From positions 1 to 40,310 of the forward strand of contig JASJCA010000063.1 of assembly GCA_030066215.1 (NCBI GenBank): 40,310 nucleotides of DNA, given 5' to 3'. This stretch comes from Rhodobacter sp. GTDB taxonomy: Bacteria > Pseudomonadota > Alphaproteobacteria > Rhodobacterales > Rhodobacteraceae. The position numbers and the translations under genes were made by a program. Below the pieces are notes generated by a model. It had not been told where the DNA came from and did not search any database. It worked only from the letters and a program-made list of their open reading frames with translations. Shown here piece by piece: positions 33,445 to 40,310 of this stretch; positions within the stretch are counted from its first letter, which is position 1, and every line of letters begins with the position of its first letter.

Positions 33445-35046
33445 TTATTCCGCGGGAGCCATGGCAGGCGCATCCGAGGTCTTCGGCTGCGCGCGCACGG
33501 TCATCCAGAGGTTGTAGCACATGATGATGGCGCCGGTGAGGTACAGAACCCCGCCCAGGCCGCGGACCACGTACATCGGGAACTTGGCGGCGACGGTGTC
33601 GGCGAACGAGTTCACCAGGAACCCTTGTGCGTCGACTTCGCGCCACATCAGGCCTTCCATGATGCCGGTGACCCACATCGACGCGGCGTAAAGCACGATG
33701 CCGATGGTGGCGAGCCAGAAGTGCCAGTTGACCATCGCCAGCGAGTAGAGCCGCTCGCGGTTCCAGAGCTTCGGCACCAGGAAGTAGAGGCAGCCGAAGG
33801 TGATCATGCCGTTCCAGCCCAAGGCGCCGGAATGCACGTGTCCGATGGTCCAGTCGGTGTAGTGCGACAGCGAGTTGACCGCGCGGATCGACATCATCGG
33901 GCCCTCGAAGGTCGACATGCCGTAAAAGCCGATCGAGATCACCATCATCCGGATGATCGGGTCGGTCCTGAGCTTGTCCCAGGCGCCCGACAGCGTCATC
34001 AGGCCGTTGATCATGCCGCCCCAGCTGGGCATCCACAAGACCACCGAGAACACCATGCCGAGGGTCGAGGCCCAGTCGGGCAGCGCGGTGTAGTGCAGGT
34101 GGTGCGGGCCGGCCCAGATGTAAAGGAAGATCAGCGCCCAGAAGTGGATGATCGACAGCTTATAACTGAAGACCGGGCGTTCGGCTTGCTTGGGTACGAA
34201 GTAGTACATCATGCCAAGAAACCCGGCGGTCAGGAAGAAGCCGACGGCGTTGTGGCCGTACCACCACTGGGTCATCGCGTCCTGCACGCCGGCCCAGACT
34301 ATCACCGACTTCGATCCCCAGATCGACACCGGGATGGTCAGGTTGTTAACCAGGTGCAGCATCGCCACGGTGATGATGAAGGACAGAAGGAACCAGTTGG
34401 CGACGTAGATATGCGGCTCTTTCCGCTTCATCAGCGTGCCGGCGAAGACCAAGAGGTAGGCGACCCAGACCACGGTGATCCAAAGGTCGACGTACCACTC
34501 GGGCTCGGCGTATTCCTTCGACTGGGTGGCGCCCAGAAGATAGCCGGTGGCGGCCAGCACGATGAAAAGCTGGTAGCCCCAGAACACGAACCAGGCGAGG
34601 TTGCCGCCCCAAAGGCGGGCGGCGGAGGTGCGCTGGACGATGTAGAACGACGTGCACAAAAGCGCGTTGCCGCCGAAGGCGAAGATCACCGCGCTGGTGT
34701 GCAAGGGCCGCAGGCGGCCGAAATTCATGTAGCCTTGGGCCCAATCGAAGTTGAGCACCGGAAAGGCCAGTTGGAAGGCGATGAAGACGCCGGCAAGAAA
34801 GCCGACGACGCCCCAGAAGGCGGTGGCGACCACGCCGGCGCGGATCACGCCGTCCATGTATTCCATCTGATTGACGGGGACCCGTTCGTCGCCCACATGC
34901 CGGAGGGTCCAGACGAACAACCCACCGGCCACGGCCAGAATGATGATGGCGTGCACCTGATAGGCCAGGTCACGGCCCCAATTGGCGGCGAGCGCGGCAA
35001 AAAGCACGATCAGGCCGAGCACCACCAGTTTTATTGCATTCCACAT
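33445..35046 (-). CDS. ccoN: cbb3-type cytochrome c oxidase subunit I (CcoN)
   Basis: Catalytic subunit that reduces oxygen to water with very high affinity and pumps protons. 533 aa with about 12 membrane helices. Heme and copper ligands sit in conserved stretches: [18 protein letters not shown] (heme b His), [13 protein letters not shown] and [13 protein letters not shown] (CuB His and active site), and [16 protein letters not shown] (heme His pair). I start at ATG 35046 (MWNAIKLVV); upstream in-frame sequence runs through the promoter. First gene of ccoNOQP, with two FNR boxes upstream. Confidence 0.95.
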   Translation of the reverse strand: MWNAIKLVVLGLIVLFAALAANWGRDLAYQVHAIIILAVAGGLFVWTLRHVGDERVPVNQMEYMDGVIRAGVVATAFWGVVGFLAGVFIAFQLAFPVLNFDWAQGYMNFGRLRPLHTSAVIFAFGGNALLCTSFYIVQRTSAARLWGGNLAWFVFWGYQLFIVLAATGYLLGATQSKEYAEPEWYVDLWITVVWVAYLLVFAGTLMKRKEPHIYVANWFLLSFIITVAMLHLVNNLTIPVSIWGSKSVIVWAGVQDAMTQWWYGHNAVGFFLTAGFLGMMYYFVPKQAERPVFSYKLSIIHFWALIFLYIWAGPHHLHYTALPDWASTLGMVFSVVLWMPSWGGMINGLMTLSGAWDKLRTDPIIRMMVISIGFYGMSTFEGPMMSIRAVNSLSHYTDWTIGHVHSGALGWNGMITFGCLYFLVPKLWNRERLYSLAMVNWHFWLATIGIVLYAASMWVTGIMEGLMWREVDAQGFLVNSFADTVAAKFPMYVVRGLGGVLYLTGAIIMCYNLWMTVRAQPKTSDAPAMAPAE

Positions 35047-35163
35047 ATGTCGTCCCTTCGTTCTGTTTCTCCGCCCTTGCACTGACACGCGCGCACAAGA
35101 CGCAATTCGGGCGGCAGATCCTATTCGACAGTTTGCATGTGACTCACGTGCGCCGGGGGTGCC

Positions 35164-35177
35164 TTGATCCATGTCAA
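35164..35177. promoter_or_regulatory. FNR-type box between ccoN and usp (proximal to ccoN)
   Basis: TTGATCCATGTCAA matches TTGAT-N4-ATCAA in 9 of 10 conserved positions. It is centred about 125 nt before ccoN and 103 nt before usp. Probably the FnrL site for ccoNOQP. Confidence 0.8.
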
Positions 35178-35196
35178 GGTTCCGCGCCGCACCGTG

Positions 35197-35210
35197 TTGA
35201 TGCAGGTCAA
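35197..35210. promoter_or_regulatory. FNR-type box between ccoN and usp (proximal to usp)
   Basis: TTGATGCAGGTCAA, 9 of 10 conserved positions, centred 33 bp (three helical turns) from the other box and about 70 nt before usp. Probably drives usp; the phasing would also allow both sites to be occupied on one face of the DNA. Confidence 0.78.
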
Positions 35211-35272
35211 AGACGCTTGGGACAAAGCTGCGCAGGCTGCGGGCGAAGACGCAAAGACGCCCGGGGACTCAC

Positions 35273-36112
35273 ATGGCCTACAAATCCATCGTCACGGTTC
35301 TCACCGACCTCGAAATCGACGACTCGGCGCTGCAGGCGGCGATCAAGATCGCGCATCTGCAAGACGCCCATCTCGACATCCTGTGCCTCGGCATCGATCG
35401 GACCCAACCAGGCTTCTACTATGCCGGTGCCAATGCCTTGGTTATTCAGGATAATCTGGTGCAAGCGCAGGGCGAGGCCGAGGCGCTAGAGGGCAAGGTC
35501 AACGACATCATGCAAGGCCAGGACATCGTCTGGGCGGTTGCCGCGGCGACCACGCAGATGGCCGGGCTGACACCGTTCGTGGCGCACCGGACCCGGTTGG
35601 CCGATCTAGTGGTCCTGTCGAAACCCTATGGGCCGGGGCGCGGGCACGAAAACGAGGCCATCGTCGAAGCGTGTTTGTTCAACGGCCACGTGCCGGTGGT
35701 GATCGTGCCGGACAGGTCGGATTTTCCCGATACCATCGACCAAGCGATTATCGCCTGGAACGAAAGCGCCGAGGCGCTGTCGGCGATCCGTGCCGGTTTG
35801 CCGTTCCTGGTGCAGGCGGGGGCGGTGGACATCACGGTGATCGATCCGCCGCCGCATGGGCCGGACCGGTCGGACCCGGGCGGGCAGCTCAGCCAAATGC
35901 TGGTGCGGCACGGTGTGCGGGCCGAGGTGTCGGTCTTGGCCAAGACGATGCCGCGGGTGTCGGATGTGCTGTGCCGCCACTGCGGCGATAAGAATGCGGA
36001 CTTGCTGGTAATGGGCGCCTATGGCCATTCGCGGTTCCGCGAGTCGATCCTCGGTGGCGCCACGCGCAACATGTTGGAAGCGGCGGAGGTGCCGGTTCTG
36101 TTGGCGCACTAG
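35273..36112 (+). CDS. Universal stress protein, tandem UspA domains
   Basis: A 279-aa cytoplasmic protein with two UspA-like halves (about 1-145 and 150-279). The C-terminal half keeps the nucleotide-binding pattern G-x2-G-x9-G: MGAYGHSRFRESILGGATRN. The N-terminal half lacks a clear version. A usp gene in this position, between ccoN and fnrL, is usual in Rhodobacter relatives, and the FNR box upstream suggests expression at low oxygen. Its stop overlaps the stop of the convergent gene by 3-4 nt. Confidence 0.9.
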   Translation: MAYKSIVTVLTDLEIDDSALQAAIKIAHLQDAHLDILCLGIDRTQPGFYYAGANALVIQDNLVQAQGEAEALEGKVNDIMQGQDIVWAVAAATTQMAGLTPFVAHRTRLADLVVLSKPYGPGRGHENEAIVEACLFNGHVPVVIVPDRSDFPDTIDQAIIAWNESAEALSAIRAGLPFLVQAGAVDITVIDPPPHGPDRSDPGGQLSQMLVRHGVRAEVSVLAKTMPRVSDVLCRHCGDKNADLLVMGAYGHSRFRESILGGATRNMLEAAEVPVLLAH

Positions 36113-36555
36113 GTTTCGGGTTTGGCGAGCCAGGCAGTCGCCTCTTTGGTATCGCGAAAGACGTTGATCTGGCCTTCGGGCACGTTGCCGTGCGCCTCGG
36201 ACATCAGTTGGTACATCCGGCACATGCCGAAGCCCAAATCGCTGGAGGCGACGAGGGCGAGGCGCGCCAAGGCGCGCTCGGGGATCGATTGCCGGCGTTC
36301 GATGAAATGCTCGAACAACGACTTGGTGGCTGACGAGAAGTCGTAGGCATCGAGGTCCCAGATCGTGTCGGCTCGTGCGCCGAGGCTTGGCACCGCGGGT
36401 AGGTCGGCGATGAAGCGTTCGACCTCTGCAACAGTCATCGTCCCGGTCACCCTGACGGTGATGATCCCGGTTGCGGGGTCGAATGAGCTGCTCAGGGCCA
36501 TTGGTGTCCGGACATCGAAGAGCGCAGATCCGGTGTTACTCAATTCCCGGCGCAT
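36109..36555 (-). CDS. STAS/SpoIIAA-like protein, unknown function
   Basis: A 148-aa soluble protein resembling the STAS/SpoIIAA-like fold: strand FDPATGIITVRVTGTMT, then helix VAEVERFIADL, then DTIWDLDAYDFSS and a helix. Later come LALVASSDLGFGMCRMYQLMSEA and GQINVFRDTKEATAWL. These proteins occur in alphaproteobacteria without a settled role. The start is uncertain: ATG 36555 as given, or ATG 36501 (MALSSSFD), which fits the fold better; neither has a strong ribosome site. Convergent and overlapping with usp at the stops. Confidence 0.7.
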   Translation of the reverse strand: MRRELSNTGSALFDVRTPMALSSSFDPATGIITVRVTGTMTVAEVERFIADLPAVPSLGARADTIWDLDAYDFSSATKSLFEHFIERRQSIPERALARLALVASSDLGFGMCRMYQLMSEAHGNVPEGQINVFRDTKEATAWLAKPET

Positions 36556-36644
36556 CGGTCTACGGGGAACGGAGAGGATTTGATCTCCGCGAAGGGATCG
36601 TCGGCTTAGTCGATCACGTCCGTCCGGCCCCGGGGCGGCGGCCG

Positions 36645-37385
36645 TCAGACGAGCATCCCGCCGTCAGCGTCGTCGCCGGTCTCTTCGATCAGTGCCTCGA
36701 AATCGGGGATGATCACCTTGCGCTTGCCTTTGAGCTCGATCACGTGATCGCGCTTCAGGGCCGAGATCTGCCGGCTGACGGTTTCCAAGGTCAGACCCAG
36801 GTAATCGGCCATCGACTCGCGGGTCAGCGGAAGGTCGAAACTGGACCCGTCGTGGGGTGAGCTTTGCTGCAAAGCGGCCTCGCGGTGGGCGATAATCGAC
36901 AGAAGGCTCGCGATCTTTTCCCGCGCGGTCTTGCGACCGAGGATCAGCATCCATTCGCGTGCGGCGTCCAACTCGTCGAGCGTCATCTCCAAGAGTCGCT
37001 GGCCGATATGCGGGGTCTCGTTCATCATCGTCTCGAACGGCTTGCGGCGGAAGCAGCAGAGCATCAGATCGGAATTGGCGGTGACGTCGTAGGGCGCGAT
37101 GGCGCGGCCCGGGCGGCCGAGGAAATCGGACGGCAACAGCAAGCCGACCATTTGGGTGCGGCCGTCTTCCAAGGTTTGGCTCAGCGTGGCGATGCCGGTG
37201 ACCACCGAGCCGACGAAATCCATCTGATCGCCTGCCCAGACCACCGGCTGACCGGCCTCGTAGCTGCGATAGTACTTGATCTCTTCCAGGCGGCTCAGTT
37301 CATCGGGCTCGCATTTCGCACAAACCGCCCGGTGGCGGATCGGGCAGTTAGAGCAACTGCGCAGATCGAAGGCTAGATCGTTCAT
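36645..37385 (-). CDS. fnrL: FNR-family oxygen-sensing transcriptional regulator (FnrL)
   Basis: A 246-aa Crp/Fnr regulator that holds an oxygen-labile 4Fe-4S cluster and activates low-oxygen genes. Candidate cluster cysteines are C11, C14, C22 and C25 at the N-terminus and C110/C111 in the sensor domain. The DNA-reading helix LTLETVSRQISALKRD has E201, S204 and R205, the residues FNR uses to read TTGAT. It should act at the four boxes in this window, including one just before its own start (autoregulation). I chose ATG 37385 (MNDLAFDL); six extra codons upstream would run into the FNR box. Confidence 0.93.
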   Translation of the reverse strand: MNDLAFDLRSCSNCPIRHRAVCAKCEPDELSRLEEIKYYRSYEAGQPVVWAGDQMDFVGSVVTGIATLSQTLEDGRTQMVGLLLPSDFLGRPGRAIAPYDVTANSDLMLCCFRRKPFETMMNETPHIGQRLLEMTLDELDAAREWMLILGRKTAREKIASLLSIIAHREAALQQSSPHDGSSFDLPLTRESMADYLGLTLETVSRQISALKRDHVIELKGKRKVIIPDFEALIEETGDDADGGMLV

Positions 37386-37403
37386 GGTCGAAGTCCCTGC
37401 CAA

Positions 37404-37417
37404 TTGATCCTGATCAA
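37404..37417. promoter_or_regulatory. Perfect FNR box between fnrL and hemN
   Basis: TTGATCCTGATCAA, a perfect match to TTGAT-N4-ATCAA and a full palindrome. It is centred about 41 nt before hemN and 25 nt before fnrL. It is the strongest of the four boxes; its closeness to fnrL suggests repression there and activation of hemN, but promoter positions are not known. Confidence 0.88.
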
Positions 37418-37451
37418 AGTAGATACGGGAATCCTGGGTGATAGAAAGCTA

Positions 37452-38807
37452 ATGACGATCCAGGCACAACTCAAGCGGTTGGGGCTGTTTGATGCCCGCG
37501 TGCCGCGCTATACGAGCTATCCCACAGCGCCGCATTTTTCGGACAGCGTGGGGCCCTTGGAGACCCGGAATTGGATCGCGGCGATCCCTGAACGCGACAC
37601 GGTCTCGATATATGTCCACATCCCGTTTTGCAGGCGATTGTGCTGGTTTTGCGCCTGCCGGACGCAGGGCACCGCGACGGCGGCGCCAGTGGAGGCGTAC
37701 CTGGGCTCGCTGAAGGCAGAGTTGGACCTGGTTCGCGCCGAATTGCCGCAGGGGGTCGAAATCGAGCATCTGCACTGGGGCGGTGGGACGCCGACGCTTT
37801 TGGTGCCGGAAATGATCGCGGAGCTATCGCAGGCGATCTTCGACGTCGCGCCGCTGACGGCGGATGCCCAGTTTTCGGTCGAGATCGATCCCAACGAGAT
37901 CGACGACGCGCGGCTCGACGCGCTGGCGGCGGCGGGAATGAACCGGGCCTCGATCGGGATTCAGGACTTCGACGCGCAGATCCAAGAGACAATCGGCCGG
38001 CCGCAGACCTACGAGGTGACCAAGGCGGCGGTCGACGGGCTGAGAGCGCGCGGGATCGAGAGCCTGAACGTTGATATCCTCTATGGGCTGCCGCACCAGA
38101 CCCGGACGAAGATCTCGGATTCGGTGCAACTGCTGATGTCACTGAACCCCGACCGGGTTGCGCTGTTCGGTTACGCCCACGTGCCGTGGATGGCCAAGCG
38201 CCAGGCGCTGATCCCGACCGATGCGCTACCGGTGCCGGAGGAGCGGCTGGAACTGTTCAACGTGGCGCGCGATCTGTTCAAATGGGACGGTTACGCCGAG
38301 ATCGGCATCGACCATTTCGCCCGGCCTGGCGATGGGTTGGAAGTGGCGTGGCGGAACGGGACCATGCGGCGCAATTTCCAGGGCTATACCGAGGACAAGT
38401 CCGAGACGCTGATCGGTTTCGGGGCCTCGGCGATCTCGCGCTACCGACAGGGCTATGCGCAGAACGACGCCTCGACCTCGGGCTATCAGGGCGCAGTGCG
38501 TGACGGGCGGTTCGCGACCAAGCGCGGGCATAAATTCACCGAGGACGACCTGCTGCGCGCCGCGGTGATCGAGGCGCTTCTCTGCGACTTCCGGGTCGAT
38601 CTGGCGGCGGCCGCGGACCGGGTGGGTCAGCCCGTCGCGCAGGCGGCAGCCTTGGTGGACGGGTTGGACGCGGCGTTTCCCGGCATGCTGCAGGTCTCAG
38701 ACGAAACGGTCGAGATCCGCGACCACGCCCGGCCGCTGGCCCGGATGATCGCGCGCCACTTCGACGCCTACGAAATGAGCGCCGCGGGCCACAGCCAAGC
38801 GGTTTGA
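37452..38807 (+). CDS. hemN: Oxygen-independent coproporphyrinogen III dehydrogenase (radical SAM)
   Basis: Makes protoporphyrinogen IX without oxygen, supplying heme to cbb3 oxidase and other cytochromes. 451 aa. Radical SAM cysteines are in YVHIPFCRRLCWFCAC (C60, C64, C67). Other family blocks are LHWGGGTPTLL, VEIDPNEID, NRASIGIQDFD and GVQ-like sequence, and LNVDILYGLPHQT. I chose ATG 37452 (MTIQAQLKRLGLFDARVPRYT); the frame upstream includes the FNR box. In Rhodobacter the paralog is called hemZ or hemN. Confidence 0.94.
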   Translation: MTIQAQLKRLGLFDARVPRYTSYPTAPHFSDSVGPLETRNWIAAIPERDTVSIYVHIPFCRRLCWFCACRTQGTATAAPVEAYLGSLKAELDLVRAELPQGVEIEHLHWGGGTPTLLVPEMIAELSQAIFDVAPLTADAQFSVEIDPNEIDDARLDALAAAGMNRASIGIQDFDAQIQETIGRPQTYEVTKAAVDGLRARGIESLNVDILYGLPHQTRTKISDSVQLLMSLNPDRVALFGYAHVPWMAKRQALIPTDALPVPEERLELFNVARDLFKWDGYAEIGIDHFARPGDGLEVAWRNGTMRRNFQGYTEDKSETLIGFGASAISRYRQGYAQNDASTSGYQGAVRDGRFATKRGHKFTEDDLLRAAVIEALLCDFRVDLAAAADRVGQPVAQAAALVDGLDAAFPGMLQVSDETVEIRDHARPLARMIARHFDAYEMSAAGHSQAV

Positions 38808-38889
38808 TCCTCTCTGAAGATCGGTTTGAGCGCTTGCTCCTTTGAGGAAATCGCGCCATGTCCCCATAACTTGCCTGGGGAGGAGGCGC

Positions 38890-40299
38890 ATGGAGTTGAC
38901 CGCGCAACTTGAAGGGATCGTCGGGCCTGGCCACGTGCTGACCGGCGGCGACACCGCAAAGTTCGACCACGACTGGACGGGCAAATACCGGTTCCATCCG
39001 CTGGCGGTGGTTCGGCCGGCGTCCACGGACGAGGTGAGCCGGGTGATGCGGCTGGCGCATGACACCGGCACGCCCGTGGTGCCGGTCAGCGGCAATACCG
39101 GGCTGGCGGGCGGGACGCATGCCGAGGGCGCGCTGATGATCTCGCTCGACCGGATGAACCGGGTGCGGGAGATCCGTTCTGAGGCGCGGATCGCGGTGGT
39201 CGAGGCAGGCGTCATCCTGTCGAACCTACACACGGCGGCCGAGGCCCACGCGCTGGTGTTTCCGCTGACCTTCGGGGCACGGGGTTCGGCGATGATCGGC
39301 GGGGCGCTGTCGACCAACGCGGGCGGATCGAACGTGGTGCGCTACGGCTCGACGCGGGGGTTGTGCCTGGGGCTCGAAGTCGTTCTGGCTGACGGGCGGG
39401 TGATGGACTTGATGACCGAGTTGCACAAGGACAATTCGGGCTACGATCTCAAGGACTTGTTCATTGGGGCCGAGGGGACTTTGGGGCTGATCACGGCCGC
39501 CGTGGTGAAGCTCTTCCCGAAGCCCGCCGCCTATGCCACGGCAATGGTGGCGGCGCCGGGTTTGCCGGAAGCGCTGACTCTGCTCAACCGGCTGCAGCAA
39601 GCGACCGGCGGCATGGTGGAGGCCTTCGAATACATGCCGCGCGCCTATGTGGAGGCGCATCTGGCGAAGTTCCCGGATGCCCGCGAACCGTTCGAGGCGG
39701 CGCATGAGGTGAACATCATGGTCGAGGTCGGCGCCACGGCGCCCCGGGATGCCTTGCCGGGGCCGGACGGCGAGGTGCCGGTGGTGGCGCATTTGGAAGA
39801 GACACTGGCGGTGCTTATGGAGGAAGGCGCGGTTCTGGACGCCGTCGTCGCCAAGTCAGAGGCGCAGCGGGCCGAGATGTGGAAGCGGCGCGAGGATGCC
39901 GCCGAGGTGACGCTGGGCCGACTGCCGATCGTGAACAACGACATCGCGGTGCCGCTCGACAAGGTGGCGGTGTTCCTCGACCGGATGGCGGCGGCGCTGC
40001 CGGGGCTCGATGCCCGCGCCGAGACCCGGGTTGTGGCGCATCTGGGCGACGGCAACGTGCACTACACCGTGCTGCCGGCGTCGCAAGACTCAAGCGTGCA
40101 CGATGCGATCATGGAGACAGTCGAGGAAGTGGCGCTGGACCTCGGCGGGTCGTTTTCGGCCGAGCACGGCATCGGGCTGTCGAAGAAGCCGTCGATGGCG
40201 CGACGCAAGAACCCGGTGGCGGTGGAGGTGATGCGCGGTATCAAGGCGGCGCTGGACCCCAAGGGCATACTCAACCCGGGCAAGGTGTTGCCAGAGTGA
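38890..40299 (+). CDS. FAD-linked 2-hydroxyacid dehydrogenase (GlcD/D2HGDH family)
   Basis: A 469-aa flavoenzyme that oxidises a 2-hydroxyacid; relatives act on D-lactate, glycolate or D-2-hydroxyglutarate, and the substrate here is undecided. The FAD-binding part (about 35-215) shows VVPVSGNTGLAGGTH, GGALSTNAGGSNVVRYG and KDLFIGAEGTLGLITA. The C-terminal FAD-oxidase domain has VVAHLGDGNVHYTVLP (metal and substrate His) and GGSFSAEHGIGLSKK. Start ATG 38890 follows GGGGAGGAGG. It lies 82 nt after hemN and is probably a separate transcript. Complete within the window. Confidence 0.92.
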   Translation: MELTAQLEGIVGPGHVLTGGDTAKFDHDWTGKYRFHPLAVVRPASTDEVSRVMRLAHDTGTPVVPVSGNTGLAGGTHAEGALMISLDRMNRVREIRSEARIAVVEAGVILSNLHTAAEAHALVFPLTFGARGSAMIGGALSTNAGGSNVVRYGSTRGLCLGLEVVLADGRVMDLMTELHKDNSGYDLKDLFIGAEGTLGLITAAVVKLFPKPAAYATAMVAAPGLPEALTLLNRLQQATGGMVEAFEYMPRAYVEAHLAKFPDAREPFEAAHEVNIMVEVGATAPRDALPGPDGEVPVVAHLEETLAVLMEEGAVLDAVVAKSEAQRAEMWKRREDAAEVTLGRLPIVNNDIAVPLDKVAVFLDRMAAALPGLDARAETRVVAHLGDGNVHYTVLPASQDSSVHDAIMETVEEVALDLGGSFSAEHGIGLSKKPSMARRKNPVAVEVMRGIKAALDPKGILNPGKVLPE

Positions 40300-40310
40300 G
40301 GCGGTGGGCG

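Noticed and set aside
32347-35085. A 912-codon open frame on the plus strand antisense to ccoPQON
   Set aside because: It is the mirror of strongly coding minus-strand genes in GC-rich DNA. Its product is low-complexity and His/Asp/Arg/Val-rich with no domain, as expected from an antisense frame.

Overview
This GC-rich window (strong G/C at third codon positions) looks like chromosome from an alphaproteobacterium of the order Rhodobacterales (Roseobacter/Rhodobacter/Paracoccus type). The assignment is inference from gene content: a ccoNOQP and ccoGHIS pair next to usp, an fnrL-type regulator and hemN; a membrane-anchored cytochrome c552 beside prephenate dehydratase; and a Hint-domain protein near the SRP RNA. 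I see no rRNA, tRNA, CRISPR, transposase or phage genes. It reads as a core chromosomal segment with several repeat-rich intergenic gaps.

Layout. 1-5788: a yejABEF-type oligopeptide ABC importer on the minus strand, cut by the left edge. 5926-7446: cytochrome c552 (minus, with a clear terminator) divergent from pheA. 7571-10087: a polytopic membrane protein translationally coupled to an SRPBCC protein, then nudC. 10217-12193: a Tat-exported CpdB-type nucleotidase. 12525-13727: a TetR regulator divergent from an exported ABM-domain protein, with two matching operators between them. 13813-20500: SRP RNA, Hint protein, small membrane protein and ankyrin protein, then dnaX - small membrane protein - ybaB - recR. 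20824-24729: an FtsX-type permease with its ATPase, divergent from a TesA-like esterase. 24811-25479: a 3-methyladenine glycosylase. 25522-35046: the cbb3 oxidase assembly genes ccoGHIS and structural genes ccoNOQP, separated by a LysR gene, a small Arg-rich ORF and palindrome-rich DNA. 35273-38807: usp, a STAS-like protein, fnrL and hemN. 38890-40299: an FAD-linked 2-hydroxyacid dehydrogenase.

How the genes work together. From 25.5 to 38.8 kb the window holds a low-oxygen respiration module: the high-affinity cbb3 oxidase, its copper and heme assembly factors, the oxygen sensor FnrL, a universal stress protein and oxygen-independent heme synthesis. Four FNR-type boxes (29811, 35164, 35197, 37404) sit in front of ccoG, between ccoN and usp, and between fnrL and hemN. 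That wiring is known for this group.

The least explained features are intergenic. A dispersed element of about 170 bp occurs three times (12284-12452, 20535-20705, 29984-30154). It has long paired arms with several compensatory substitutions and one compensatory deletion, so a folded structure appears to be conserved. One arm can pair with either of two partners. Upstream of ccoG there are four TATGA repeats at exactly 11-bp spacing (29855-29892), which resembles an OmpR/PhoB-family binding array. A palindrome cluster (31356-31552) lies between ccoP and a small ORF (31194-31343) divergent from the LysR gene.
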